A stretch of 64,000 bases of DNA from MAG-120531 sp038125995 (GTDB lineage Bacteria > Bacteroidota > Bacteroidia > Flavobacteriales > Flavobacteriaceae): positions 93,634-157,633 of the forward strand of contig JAYPEX010000004.1 in NCBI GenBank assembly GCA_038125995.1. The letters run 5' to 3'. The notes below the pieces were generated by a model. That model searched no databases. It was not told the DNA's origin and saw nothing but the letters and a program-made list of their open reading frames with translations. A program made the position numbers and the translations under genes. The stretch's first letter is position 1. Each line of letters starts with the position of its first letter. Below are positions 44,787 to 53,834 of this stretch, piece by piece.

Positions 44787-45905
44787 CTAGGCAAACATGT
44801 CTTTTACTTTTTCAAAAAACGACTTGTCTGATTTCTCAGGTTTAGGATTAAAATTATCATCTTCTAACATCTTTTCAAAAAAGGCTTTTTGTTCTTTATT
44901 GAGTTCTTTGGGAGTCCAAACATTGACGTGAACTAATAAATCTCCAGTTCCATAGCCATTGATACTATTGATCCCCTTGTCTCTTAAACGAAGGATCTTC
45001 CCTGATTGAATTCCAGGTTCGAGTTTAATTCTAGCCTTTCCACTTACAGTATCAATTTCTTTTGAGGTTCCTAATACAGCTTCACTGATGCTGATGTACA
45101 AATCGTAATGAAGGTTATTTCCTTCTCTTTTGAGGGTATCGTGTTCAATCGTTTCAATGGCTACAATCAAATCCCCAGCAATACCATTTCCTGGCGCATC
45201 ATTCCCTTTACCTCCTACTTTTAATTGCATTCCATCCTCAACACCTGCAGGTATTTTAATAGAAACCGTTTCTTCTTTTTGAACCATTCCTTGAGCGTCA
45301 GCCTCAGAAGGTTTGGAATCTATTGATTGGCCACTACCACCACAAGTATTACAAGTAGTTGCAGTTTGCATTCTACCTAAAATCGTATTGGTGATTTTAG
45401 TTTGTTGACCACTACCATGGCAGCTTGTACAGGTCTTAAAAGTAACACTTTCTGCTACTTTTTTACGTCTTACCTTTACCTTTTTCTCAACTCCATTGGC
45501 TACTTCTTCCAAAGTTAGTTTGACACGAATTCTAAGGTTGGAACCTTTTACACGTCTTTGACCACCACCGCCAAATCCAGAAAATCCTCCAAAACCTCCA
45601 CCTCCAAATGCAGATCCAAAAATATCTCCAAATTGACTAAAGATGTCATCCATATTCATACTACCACTCCCGCCAAATCCACCTTCAAAAGCAGAATGAC
45701 CAAAGCGATCGTATTTTGATCTCTTTTCTTCATTACCCAAAACTTCGTATGCTTCAGCTGATTTTTTAAACATCTCTTCAGCCTTTTCATCTCCTGGGTT
45801 TTTGTCTGGATGGTATTTGATCGCTTGTTTTCTGTATGCCTTTTTAATTTCAGCTGCAGAAGCGCTCTTACTTACCCCTAATATTTCGTAATAATCTTCT
45901 TTCAT
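44787..45905 (-). CDS. dnaJ: Chaperone DnaJ with a reduced zinc domain
   Basis: Hsp40 partner of DnaK. The 372 residues have the J domain (HPD at 32-34), a Gly/Phe region (about 74-118), then only two CXXCXGXG motifs: CTSCHGSG (159-166) and CNTCGGSG (185-192). Canonical DnaJ has four. Their spacing and intervening QxxQ-like residues fit motifs 2 and 3 (zinc site II). The client-binding C-terminal domains are complete. It follows grpE by 9 bp. Confidence 0.96.
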   Translation of the reverse strand: MKEDYYEILGVSKSASAAEIKKAYRKQAIKYHPDKNPGDEKAEEMFKKSAEAYEVLGNEEKRSKYDRFGHSAFEGGFGGSGSMNMDDIFSQFGDIFGSAFGGGGFGGFSGFGGGGQRRVKGSNLRIRVKLTLEEVANGVEKKVKVRRKKVAESVTFKTCTSCHGSGQQTKITNTILGRMQTATTCNTCGGSGQSIDSKPSEADAQGMVQKEETVSIKIPAGVEDGMQLKVGGKGNDAPGNGIAGDLIVAIETIEHDTLKREGNNLHYDLYISISEAVLGTSKEIDTVSGKARIKLEPGIQSGKILRLRDKGINSINGYGTGDLLVHVNVWTPKELNKEQKAFFEKMLEDDNFNPKPEKSDKSFFEKVKDMFA

Positions 45906-45914
45906 AAACTCCTA

Positions 45915-46478
45915 TTATTTTCCAACAACAACTTTAGGATGTCTTAAAATCTTGTCTCCTAGGGTATAACCTTTTTCAATAACATCGATAATTTTTCCCT
46001 TAAGATCTTCTGAAGGTGCTGGAATCTGAGTAACAGCATCGTGGATATCTGCATCGAAATCACTTCCCTGCGCTACTTCAATCCCTTCAAGTCCTTGCGC
46101 CTTTAATACAGAGATTAATTTGTCATTAATCAAATTGACTCCCTTAAAAAGTTCGTTGTCTTTCTCCGTTTTACTGATCTCTTTGATTGCTCTATCAAAA
46201 TCATCGATGACTGGCAATAAAGCTGTTATAACTTCTTGACCTGCAGTTTTAAAAAGTTCAACTCGTTCTTTGGAAGTTCGTTTCTTGTAGTTTTCAAACT
46301 CAGCGAACAATCTTAAAAACTTATCCTTTTCAGCTCCTAATTCTTCTTCAAGCTCTTTTACAGGATCCTTTTTTTCTTTTTTCTTAGACTTTTTATCAGC
46401 CTTCGATTCTTCTTGCTGTTGTTGAAAATCAGATTCTTGAACCTGGTCCTTTTCAGTAGTATTTTGGTCTTTGCTCAT
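45915..46478 (-). CDS. grpE: Nucleotide exchange factor GrpE
   Basis: Releases ADP from DnaK. The 187 residues start with a long charged, Lys/Glu/Gln-rich disordered arm, then the coiled coil (EEELGAEKDKFLRLFAEFENYKKRTSKER) and the beta domain (VAQGSDFDADIHDAV, VIEKGYTLGDKILRHPKVVV). A full promoter lies upstream; dnaJ is cotranscribed. dnaK is not in the window. Confidence 0.97.
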   Translation of the reverse strand: MSKDQNTTEKDQVQESDFQQQQEESKADKKSKKKEKKDPVKELEEELGAEKDKFLRLFAEFENYKKRTSKERVELFKTAGQEVITALLPVIDDFDRAIKEISKTEKDNELFKGVNLINDKLISVLKAQGLEGIEVAQGSDFDADIHDAVTQIPAPSEDLKGKIIDVIEKGYTLGDKILRHPKVVVGK

Positions 46479-46507
46479 TCTAATTCATATTTTCAAAAAC
46501 GATGTGG

Positions 46508-46540
46508 CAAAAGTACTGCCAAATAATGAATTAATGTCAA
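46508..46540 (-). promoter_or_regulatory. Full promoter for grpE-dnaJ
   Basis: On the minus strand TTG (46540-46538), 22 bp spacer, then TACTTTTG (46515-46508), 29 bp before the grpE ATG. It is the housekeeping type; no CIRCE repeat is visible. Confidence 0.6.
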
Positions 46541-46597
46541 ATTGTCATTTGATTTTTAAAGAGAATCCACTCCAAAACCAGAACTGATAATTAAAAG

Positions 46598-47506
46598 CTA
46601 GGAAACAATGTGATTTAGAGCCTGATCTAATGTTTCAAAACTGTAGTGAAAATCAGTCTTCTTCATCTTAGAAGCACTAATACAATGTGAGTTAATCAAC
46701 AATCCAGATCGTTCACCAAATAGAAGTTTTACAATAAATCTGGGCATTCGAAATAAGATGATCTTCTTATTTAAAGCCTTTGCTATCGAACGGACTAATT
46801 CTTTTTGTCGAACTGGATTAGGAGCTACAGCATTAAAAACACCTTTTTCATTTTTTTGAGATAAGAAGAGGATCGTTTGTACTAAATCATCGACATGAAT
46901 CCATGACTGCCATTGATCTCCATTTCCAAAAACAATCCCAATACTTGCTTTCATTGGAGCCAATAAATTAGGCAATACACCTCCTTGTGATGAAAGAACA
47001 AGCCCAATTCTAAGAATGATAGGATCCAAACCTAATTCTTTGAATACATTCGCTTCTTGTTCCCAAGCTTGAACAACAGATCCTAAAAAATCATCAGCAA
47101 CTTCCGTATCAACTTCTTTTAATTTATTGTCGTAATCTTCTTTATAAATACCAATAGCAGAAGCTGTTAAAAACGTTTTTATCGAATGATGATCTAGAGA
47201 CTGAATTCCTTTTCGGAGCGTTTCTAGAGATTTAATTCTACTCTCTAATATAAGTTTCCTATTTTTTTTTGTCCATGGTTTTGAAATAGAAGATCCAGCG
47301 AGGTTGATTACCGTATCGACTCCTTCAAAACAGTTGATATCAATTGTTCCATCATGAGGATTCCATAAAAAACCTTGAGCCCTATCAAATCGATCAAGTT
47401 GAGATGATCTCGTACTCAAATAATGGACCTGATGGCCATTAGCTATACAATGCTCAACTAATCGTGAACCCACTAGTCCTGTTGCTCCTGTAATTAATAA
47501 TCTCAT
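46598..47506 (-). CDS. TIGR01777-family NAD(P)-binding epimerase
   Basis: A 302-residue extended short-chain dehydrogenase-like protein: Rossmann motif ITGATGLVGSRLV, VINLAGSSISKPWTKKNR, TASAIGIY (in place of YxxxK it has YKED) and ILRIGLVLSSQGG. A C-terminal DUF1731 segment is present. E. coli YfcH and the SulA cell-division family are relatives; function is undefined. It overlaps the methyltransferase gene by 4 bp. Confidence 0.9.
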   Translation of the reverse strand: MRLLITGATGLVGSRLVEHCIANGHQVHYLSTRSSQLDRFDRAQGFLWNPHDGTIDINCFEGVDTVINLAGSSISKPWTKKNRKLILESRIKSLETLRKGIQSLDHHSIKTFLTASAIGIYKEDYDNKLKEVDTEVADDFLGSVVQAWEQEANVFKELGLDPIILRIGLVLSSQGGVLPNLLAPMKASIGIVFGNGDQWQSWIHVDDLVQTILFLSQKNEKGVFNAVAPNPVRQKELVRSIAKALNKKIILFRMPRFIVKLLFGERSGLLINSHCISASKMKKTDFHYSFETLDQALNHIVS

Positions 47507-48114
47507 ATTTTTCTTCCTACGAATCGAACCACCGAGCTTTTTCCCCTGTGATAGATCCCTTCTTCTAAGTTAGTTTGTACTTCAGCTGCTAATTCAATAT
47601 CAAAATTTTCAAAATCTTTTTTTATTGAATCCAGCTCATAGAGTTGATCGATGTTCTTAGGTCCCCCTACAGCTGGGTTTTCTCTTTGATCCACTATATG
47701 GGACTTGCTAAAGGCCTCCAAGATCATTGTACCACCACTTTTCAAAAAGGAACACATCTTTTGAAAATTCTGTCTTCTGATGACCTCTGGAAGTTGTACA
47801 AATACAATTCCAATGGCATCAAATTCAGGTTTGTCAAAATTTATATCAGCCAATGATCCCAAACGATAATCAATGGAAACCCCTTTTTCCTTCGCTAGTT
47901 TCAAGGCTTTTTTTTGAGCTTCTTCACTAAAGTCGTAACAAACCACTTCCCAACCTTTTTGAGCTGCATAGACAGCGTTTCTACCTTCGCCTTCTGCTGC
48001 TAAAAAAAGTTTTCCTGGCTGAAGCTTATCCAATTCATTCTTAAAAAACGCATTGGGTTCTTTTCCGTAGGCGTACTCATCTTGACTGTATCGTTGGTTC
48101 CAAAAGGATTTCAT
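47503..48114 (-). CDS. Class I SAM-dependent methyltransferase
   Basis: A 203-residue methyltransferase: FWNQRYSQDEYAYGKEPN start, motif I LAAEGEGRNAVYAA, then VVCYDFSEEAQKKA and IGIVFVQLP. It resembles the TehB/thiopurine methyltransferase-like group common in Bacteroidota. The substrate is unknown. It sits between thioredoxin and the epimerase in one direction. Confidence 0.9.
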   Translation of the reverse strand: MKSFWNQRYSQDEYAYGKEPNAFFKNELDKLQPGKLFLAAEGEGRNAVYAAQKGWEVVCYDFSEEAQKKALKLAKEKGVSIDYRLGSLADINFDKPEFDAIGIVFVQLPEVIRRQNFQKMCSFLKSGGTMILEAFSKSHIVDQRENPAVGGPKNIDQLYELDSIKKDFENFDIELAAEVQTNLEEGIYHRGKSSVVRFVGRKI

Positions 48115-48135
48115 TATTGATAATTTTATATAAAC

Positions 48136-48432
48136 TTACGACATCTGTCTTAGTAATCCAATTAGCTCTCGATCTGATACCACTCCTGATTGTCTCCACT
48201 TGATTTCACCTTCCTTAAAAATAATAAGAGTAGGCACTCCCCTTACTTGGTAACTTGCAGCAACTTTTGGATTTTTATCGACATCTATTTTAATGATACT
48301 CACTGAGTCCCCTAACGTTGCCTTGACTTGTTCCAAGATAGGTGACATCATTTTACAGGGTCCACACCAAGTAGCAAAAAAGTCAACTAATACTGGTTTT
48401 TGTGAATTGATTAGTTCTTGAAATTTACTCAT
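48136..48432 (-). CDS. trxA: Thioredoxin
   Basis: A 98-residue cytoplasmic thioredoxin with WCGPC (Cys23, Cys26) and the cis-Pro in VRGVPTLIIF. It is first of three genes reading into the methyltransferase and epimerase, and lies 86 bp downstream of the persulfide dioxygenase-like gene, with a terminator between. Confidence 0.96.
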   Translation of the reverse strand: MSKFQELINSQKPVLVDFFATWCGPCKMMSPILEQVKATLGDSVSIIKIDVDKNPKVAASYQVRGVPTLIIFKEGEIKWRQSGVVSDRELIGLLRQMS

Positions 48433-48461
48433 GATTATTCATAATTAGTATAATTCTAAGC

Positions 48462-48494
48462 AAAAAAAAGGCCACGTTTAAAACGTGACCCTTT
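48462..48494 (-). terminator. Intrinsic terminator of the persulfide dioxygenase gene
   Basis: CACGTT (48473-48478) pairs with AACGTG (48482-48487), extended with two mismatches by GG/CC and AAA/TTT; on the minus strand a T run follows (48462-48469). Confidence 0.75.
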
Positions 48495-48518
48495 GTCAGC
48501 TCTATAAAATTGAAGTAT

Positions 48519-49931
48519 TTACAACAATGTTGAAGGACATACATATTCAGTTTTAGGAATTTCAGTTTCTTTTATTTCAGAAAATCCTCCTCTAACATCT
48601 ACAAAATGATCCCACCCTCTTTGTTTAAGTATTGAAGAAGCCAGCATAGAACGGTATCCACCTGCACAGTGAATAATAAAAGGTTGGTCTTTGGGAAATT
48701 CCGAGAGGTGATCGTTCATCTGATTTAAAGGAATATTAACTGCTCCTATTACATGTTCTGAATCAAACTCACTTTTCTTACGAATATCGATGATTAATTG
48801 ATCTTCTTTTTGCTTTGAGACCAATTCAGAAGCTGAAATTCGATTGACTGAATCAATTTCTTTTCCAGAAGCCTTCCAATTTTCAAAGCCTCCTTTTAAA
48901 TATCCTATACAATTGTCGTAGCCCACTCTTGAAAGTCGAGTAATTGCTTCTTCTATTCTGTTTGGATCAGCAATTAATAGAATTTGCTGAGATACACTTG
49001 GAATCATTTCTCCCACCCATTGGGCAAAATTACCATCCAATCCAATATTGATACTGTTGGGAACAAAACCTTTTGAAAACTCTTCATTATCTCTAACATC
49101 CAACATGAGCGCCTCTGTTTCATTTGCTGCAGTTTCAAAAGCTTCTGGACTCAATTCCTGAGTAGCGCGCTCCATGACTTCATCCAAGCTCTCATATCCT
49201 TTAATATTCATCATCACATTTTGAGGGAAATAATTTGGTGGAGCTGCCAATCCAGTAAGTAATTCTTTTATAAATTCCTCTTTAGTCATATCTACTCTTA
49301 AGGCGTAGTTTGTTTTTTTCTGATTACCAAGAGTATCAGTTGTTTCAGTACTCATCTTCTTACCACAAGCCGAACCAGCTCCATGATTTGGATACACAAT
49401 CAAATCATCACTAAGAGTCATGATTTTAGTTCTCAAAGAATCATAAAGGTGTCCTGCAAGTTTTTCCTCGGTTAACTCAGTTACAATTTCCTGTGCCAAA
49501 TCTGGTCTTCCAACATCTCCTATAAATAAAGTATCACCAGTGATAATCCCATGTTCATTTCCCTTTTCATCAATCAATAAATAGGTTGTGGATTCCATCG
49601 TATGGCCTGGAGTATGAATCGCTTTAATTTTATAATTTCCAACTTCAAACAACTCGCCATCAGACGCATTGTGAACTTCATATGCAGGATTTGCTCCCGG
49701 ACCAAAAACAATGGTCGCCCCTGCTTTCTTTTGAAGGTCTAAATGTCCACTAACAAAATCAGCATGAAAATGAGTTTCAAAGACATATTTAATTTTAGCA
49801 TTGTCCTTTTTAGCTCTCTCAATATAAGGACCTACTTCTCTTAAAGGATCAAAAATAGCAGCTACCCCATTACTTTCAACATAATAGGCTGCATGTGCTA
49901 AACATCCGGTGTATATTTGTTCTACTTTCAT
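48519..49931 (-). CDS. CstB-like persulfide dioxygenase-rhodanese fusion
   Basis: A 470-residue three-domain protein. Residues 1-240 are a metallo-beta-lactamase fold of the persulfide dioxygenase type (THFHADFVSGH with His54, His56, Asp58; His110; Asp133; His183). A first rhodanese domain (about 265-355) lacks the active Cys (ADPN in its place). The second (about 365-455) has it: Cys422 in HCAGGYRS. This is the domain order of staphylococcal CstB, which oxidises low-molecular-weight persulfides to thiosulfate. Here it would detoxify sulfide. A YeeE/YedE pair lies 1.7 kb away. Confidence 0.92.
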   Translation of the reverse strand: MKVEQIYTGCLAHAAYYVESNGVAAIFDPLREVGPYIERAKKDNAKIKYVFETHFHADFVSGHLDLQKKAGATIVFGPGANPAYEVHNASDGELFEVGNYKIKAIHTPGHTMESTTYLLIDEKGNEHGIITGDTLFIGDVGRPDLAQEIVTELTEEKLAGHLYDSLRTKIMTLSDDLIVYPNHGAGSACGKKMSTETTDTLGNQKKTNYALRVDMTKEEFIKELLTGLAAPPNYFPQNVMMNIKGYESLDEVMERATQELSPEAFETAANETEALMLDVRDNEEFSKGFVPNSINIGLDGNFAQWVGEMIPSVSQQILLIADPNRIEEAITRLSRVGYDNCIGYLKGGFENWKASGKEIDSVNRISASELVSKQKEDQLIIDIRKKSEFDSEHVIGAVNIPLNQMNDHLSEFPKDQPFIIHCAGGYRSMLASSILKQRGWDHFVDVRGGFSEIKETEIPKTEYVCPSTLL

Positions 49932-49952
49932 AAGTTTTAATTATTTACAGAC

Positions 49953-49960
49953 AAAATTAA
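49953..49960 (-). promoter_or_regulatory. Possible -7 box for the persulfide dioxygenase gene
   Basis: TAATTTTG on the minus strand matches TAnnTTTG, 21 bp before the ATG; a TTG lies 25 bp further upstream, slightly beyond normal spacing. Confidence 0.4.
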
Positions 49961-50080
49961 TAGAATGTAATTAATTTATAAGTGACAAAGGTTACAATCA
50001 TTACTAATTAAAATCACTTACACCCAATTTATTCTTTAAATTTATAAAATCTTACTTTAATAACTGACAATAAGAGCTCA

Positions 50081-51562
50081 ATGCTAATCAAATCTAAATC
50101 GCAAAAACAACTACTAGGAATCATTATTGGATTTCAGTTATTTCGATTGTTATTAATTCCCTTTATAGGTTTGATGCCACAAGATGCTTACTATTTTTAT
50201 TACGGTCAGCATCTCGATTGGTCCTATTTTGACCACCCGGGAATGATTGGGTATCTTTTAAGACTCTCAAGTGAACTTTTAGGAACTCATGTATGGTCTG
50301 TTAAACTTACCGACTTTACAATTAGCAGTATCAGTCTTTGGGCTTTTTACAAATTAGCGAACTGTTTTTTATCGAGCTATAAAAGTTTGCTCTCTACCTT
50401 TGTCCTAGCTTCATCAGTTCTTTGGTCCATGCTGAGTTTTAACTCAACACCTGATGTTCCTCTTTTTTTATTCTGGACTCTCAGCATATTATTCTATTAC
50501 AAAGGCCTCAAGAACAATCAATGGTCACATTGGTTGTTGGCTGGAATCATGAGTGGATTAGCATTTAATTCAAAATACACAGCACTGCTGATTCCCTTTG
50601 GAATTATCGCATTTCTAGCATTTAGCTCAGAACATCGATCCAAATTCTTGAAACCTCATATTTGGATTAGCCTTTTGGTGTTTAGCCTAGTTTCCATTCC
50701 TGTAATTTACTGGAATTTTCAAAATGACTTTATTTCTTTTGGATTTCAGACTGCTGAACGATCATCTGCTATGGGATTATCTTCCAATACTCCTCGATTG
50801 TTATTTGGGTTCTTAGCATCTCAAATGCTATTAATCTACCCGGTAGTTTTTATACTATTATGCGTACTCGTTTTCAAATACTCCAAACGATTTCTAGTAA
50901 AACTAAAACTACCTAAGACTCCTGTATTATTTTTATTGAGCTTTTGTATTCCTATTTTTTTAGGATTTTTCTTGTTATCACCTTTGTATTGGATTAAAAT
51001 TAATTGGTTAGTACCTTCTTATATCACTGGTATTATTCTCATTGCAATGATCTATAAATCTAAGTGGTTCTCAATACATTTCTACAGTTCTTCAATTCTT
51101 ATTCTAATTATTGCAGTTGAAGTTATTTTTAAACCCATTCCAATCAAATCAGATGATACCTTTATCGGTTGGGAGACCCTGGCCAAAGAGGTTCAACTGC
51201 TCATCAAATCACATCCAAATGATTTTGTATTCTCATTGGACAATTACAAGACGACAGCAGTTCTTCAATTCTATATTCCCTCAAGTACTATATACAACAA
51301 AAACATAGTAGGATTACAATCGCTTCAGTACTCCATTACTCAACAAACTGAAGTGTTGAAAAATAAAAATGCTTGGCTAATTGACTCGGAGCCTCAGTTT
51401 AAAAATAACATGCCAATCGCTGCTGTTCCTAAAGAGATCTTCGGTTATTTTGAAAATGTAGAAATAGAGCAACCCATCCTAATTAAAGATAAGAATGGGG
51501 TCACAATTCGTAAATTTAATGTTTACAAGTGTTATAATTATTTGTGTAACATTAGTTACTGA
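50081..51562 (+). CDS. GT39-family membrane glycosyltransferase (ArnT/PMT-like)
   Basis: A 493-residue polytopic protein with about ten to twelve helices. The first periplasmic loop has an acidic residue in PQDAYYFYYGQHLDWSYFDHP, as in the PMT_2/ArnT family that uses polyprenyl-phosphate sugars. A soluble C-terminal tail begins near residue 370. The acceptor (lipid A, protein or glycan) is unknown. It lies between the divergent sulfur genes but seems unrelated to them. Confidence 0.88.
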   Translation: MLIKSKSQKQLLGIIIGFQLFRLLLIPFIGLMPQDAYYFYYGQHLDWSYFDHPGMIGYLLRLSSELLGTHVWSVKLTDFTISSISLWAFYKLANCFLSSYKSLLSTFVLASSVLWSMLSFNSTPDVPLFLFWTLSILFYYKGLKNNQWSHWLLAGIMSGLAFNSKYTALLIPFGIIAFLAFSSEHRSKFLKPHIWISLLVFSLVSIPVIYWNFQNDFISFGFQTAERSSAMGLSSNTPRLLFGFLASQMLLIYPVVFILLCVLVFKYSKRFLVKLKLPKTPVLFLLSFCIPIFLGFFLLSPLYWIKINWLVPSYITGIILIAMIYKSKWFSIHFYSSSILILIIAVEVIFKPIPIKSDDTFIGWETLAKEVQLLIKSHPNDFVFSLDNYKTTAVLQFYIPSSTIYNKNIVGLQSLQYSITQQTEVLKNKNAWLIDSEPQFKNNMPIAAVPKEIFGYFENVEIEQPILIKDKNGVTIRKFNVYKCYNYLCNISY

Positions 51563-51603
51563 CAAAATATCCATTTGATTTAGATTAATAAGAAGTAGTA
51601 CAT

Positions 51604-51611
51604 TAACTTTG
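51604..51611 (+). promoter_or_regulatory. Promoter -7 box for the YeeE/YedE pair
   Basis: TAACTTTG matches TAnnTTTG, 16 bp before the ATG at 51628; the nearest TTG is 26 bp upstream of it, a loose fit. Confidence 0.45.
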
Positions 51612-51627
51612 CAAAAAAACGTTTTTT

Positions 51628-52209
51628 ATGGAATTATTATTGGAATGGATCAAGCAACCTTGGCCATGGTATGTATCAGGTCCACTCATTGCCTTTGTAA
51701 TGCTTGCACTGACTTATTTCGGAAAAGAATTTGGTATGTCCTCAAACCTTAGAACCCTTTGTACTATTGGAGGAGCCGGTAAGCTATCTGATTTTTTCAA
51801 ATTTGATTGGAAAAATGAACTTTGGAATCTCGTTGTAGCTCAAGGAGCTATTTTAGGAGGGTTTGTCGCATACTTCTTTCTAAACAATGACCAGGCTATA
51901 AACATCAGTGAGGCGACTAAAGAATCCCTCTATAATTACGGATTTTCGAATCCAGGAGCAGCTATGGTCCCTTCAGAATTTTTTTCATGGGAAGCCGTTC
52001 AAGATCCTAAAATCATTACTACACTTCTTGTTGCAGGACTCCTTATTGGTTTTGGAACCCGTTATGCTGGTGGATGCACTTCTGGTCACGCAATTTCAGG
52101 AATCTCTAATCTACAAATAGCTTCAGTGGTTGCGGTAATTGGATTCTTTGCTGGTGGACTGATCATGGTTCACTTAATTTTTCCGTTATTAATACCAATC
52201 TTATTATAA
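51628..52209 (+). CDS. YeeE/YedE-family sulfur transporter, first half
   Basis: A 193-residue membrane protein with four to five helices and the family motif RYAGGCTSGHAISG (Cys near residue 150). YeeE proteins import thiosulfate through a line of Cys residues. The next gene encodes the complementary small protein. The pair together matches the two-gene version of the family found beside persulfide dioxygenases in many bacteria. Confidence 0.9.
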   Translation: MELLLEWIKQPWPWYVSGPLIAFVMLALTYFGKEFGMSSNLRTLCTIGGAGKLSDFFKFDWKNELWNLVVAQGAILGGFVAYFFLNNDQAINISEATKESLYNYGFSNPGAAMVPSEFFSWEAVQDPKIITTLLVAGLLIGFGTRYAGGCTSGHAISGISNLQIASVVAVIGFFAGGLIMVHLIFPLLIPILL

Positions 52210-52218
52210 TATATAGCC

Positions 52219-52638
52219 ATGTTAAAAAAGTATTTTAAATTCTTAGCTGTCGGCTTCTTTTTTGGAGTCCTACTCGTAAAATCCGAAATCATTTCATGGT
52301 ACCGCATCTTTGAAATGTTTAATTTCCAATCCTTTCATATGTATGGCATCATTGGTTCTGCTATCGTTCTTGGTATGATTGGATTGTTAATCCTGAAAAA
52401 ATATAAAGTGAAAGATATCAATGGACATCCAATCACTATTCCAGATAAAGAACACCGTTTTAAGGGTGGACTTATTGGAGGTGCCATCTTTGGTTTAGGA
52501 TGGGGATTAGCGGGTGCATGCCCTGGTCCTATGTACGTCTTAATGGGAACCGGAGCCTTGACGATTTCAATCGTTCTGATTGGATCAATCATAGGAACCT
52601 TTATCTACGGTCTATTGAGGTATAAATTACCTCATTAA
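52219..52638 (+). CDS. YeeE/YedE-family (DUF6691-type) sulfur transporter, second half
   Basis: A 139-residue membrane protein with four helices and the motif GLGWGLAGACPGPMYVLMGTG around its conserved Cys. It lies 9 bp after the first half and shares its transcript, which ends in a clear terminator. Confidence 0.9.
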   Translation: MLKKYFKFLAVGFFFGVLLVKSEIISWYRIFEMFNFQSFHMYGIIGSAIVLGMIGLLILKKYKVKDINGHPITIPDKEHRFKGGLIGGAIFGLGWGLAGACPGPMYVLMGTGALTISIVLIGSIIGTFIYGLLRYKLPH

Positions 52639-52654
52639 AGTGATTAATCAAAAT

Positions 52655-52682
52655 AAAACCTGGATTTCTCCAGGTTTTTTTA
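52655..52682 (+). terminator. Intrinsic terminator after the YeeE/YedE pair
   Basis: AAAACCTGG (52655-52663) pairs with CCAGGTTTT (52670-52678) around a 6-base loop, followed by T. Confidence 0.88.
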
Positions 52683-52703
52683 TGTTTTAATTACGCTTAA
52701 GAT

Positions 52704-52979
52704 TCAGTGTACTTTCGCGCTTAAGCCAGCATCGAGTAAATCCAAGCACATGGGCTTCACAACCAGCAACTCATCGGTTTTAACGGTACATTTCCCTTTA
52801 TAATGCACCAGCATTGCTGATTGTTCTGCTTGAATTGGAGTATGATGACACACCTTTATAAGAGTAGTTATTACATGATCAAAGGTATTCACATCGTCGT
52901 TGTACAACACCAATTCTTTAAGCGATTGACGCTTTACAACTCGCTTAAGGCTTGGTTTATTTTCTACTAATGTACTCAT
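52704..52979 (-). CDS. clpS: ClpS adaptor protein
   Basis: A 91-residue adaptor that brings N-degron substrates to ClpAP-type proteases. Core motif LVLYNDDVNTFDHVI (28-42) and the later AEQSAMLVHYKGKC (51-64) with the helix His are typical. It follows prmA by 21 bp in a run with tpiA and the DoxX gene. Confidence 0.93.
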   Translation of the reverse strand: MSTLVENKPSLKRVVKRQSLKELVLYNDDVNTFDHVITTLIKVCHHTPIQAEQSAMLVHYKGKCTVKTDELLVVKPMCLDLLDAGLSAKVH

Positions 52980-53000
52980 TATAAATACCTTATTATGAAT

Positions 53001-53834
53001 CTAATATACAAATTTTGCAGAAACCCACTGATCTTTTTGTTTATAGGATTCGAAAGTCAGCTTGTTTTCGACACATTTATTCTTGATAAGATTTAAGTCT
53101 TCCAAATAAAAACCTGAGAAAAAAATAGAACCACCTTTATTTAAATGTTGAACGTAGGTTGGTATGTCAGTCAGTAATATATTTCGATTGATATTTGCTA
53201 AAATGACATCATATTGCTCTTTAATTGAAGAAGCATCTCCTTGAAATACTTCGATATGACTGCAATTATTACGCTCCACATTCTCCATAGCATTCTCATA
53301 ACACCAAGAGTCTATGTCGATGGCCTGGATCTTTGAAGCTCCTTTATATGCTGCTAATATTGCTAGCACTGCTGTTCCACTTCCCATATCCAAAACAGAC
53401 TTTTGATCAAACTCATTTTCGAGTATATAAGACAACATCATATAAGTCGTTTGATGATGTCCTGTTCCAAAACTCATTTTTGGAAGAATTTCTATATCAT
53501 AAGGAACATCTATTTTCTGATGAAAAGGAGCTCTAACATGACACTGACCCTCTACAGTGATGGGATCAAAATTTTTTTCCCAATCAGCATTCCAGTTTTG
53601 TTGTTCAATAGTTTTAATCGAATAGTCAAAACTAAAGAGAGGGTTTTCTAAAATAGAAACCCTCTCTAGAATAGTTTCGAACCAATCTTTTGAATTAATA
53701 TAAGCTAAGACGCCCGTCTCAGTTTCCATAAAACTCTCAAAACCAACACTACCTAACTCAGCAATGAGCAAATCTCTTGCTGGTTCTAGTGGACTCGTTT
53801 GAAAGTCGTATTCCTTAAATGATTCTTGTTCCAT
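53001..53834 (-). CDS. prmA: Ribosomal protein L11 methyltransferase
   Basis: Trimethylates ribosomal protein L11. The 277 residues have an N-terminal substrate domain (SVGFESFMETETGV) and a SAM-binding domain with MSFGTGHHQTTYMML, motif I LDMGSGTAVLAILAA and ILANINRNILL, all characteristic. Its ATG shares one base with the tpiA stop (TAATG). Confidence 0.95.
   Translation of the reverse strand: MEQESFKEYDFQTSPLEPARDLLIAELGSVGFESFMETETGVLAYINSKDWFETILERVSILENPLFSFDYSIKTIEQQNWNADWEKNFDPITVEGQCHVRAPFHQKIDVPYDIEILPKMSFGTGHHQTTYMMLSYILENEFDQKSVLDMGSGTAVLAILAAYKGASKIQAIDIDSWCYENAMENVERNNCSHIEVFQGDASSIKEQYDVILANINRNILLTDIPTYVQHLNKGGSIFFSGFYLEDLNLIKNKCVENKLTFESYKQKDQWVSAKFVY

Noticed and set aside
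46479..46597. Heat-shock CIRCE operator near grpE
   Set aside because: No TTAGCACTC-type inverted repeat was found; only a housekeeping-type promoter is visible.
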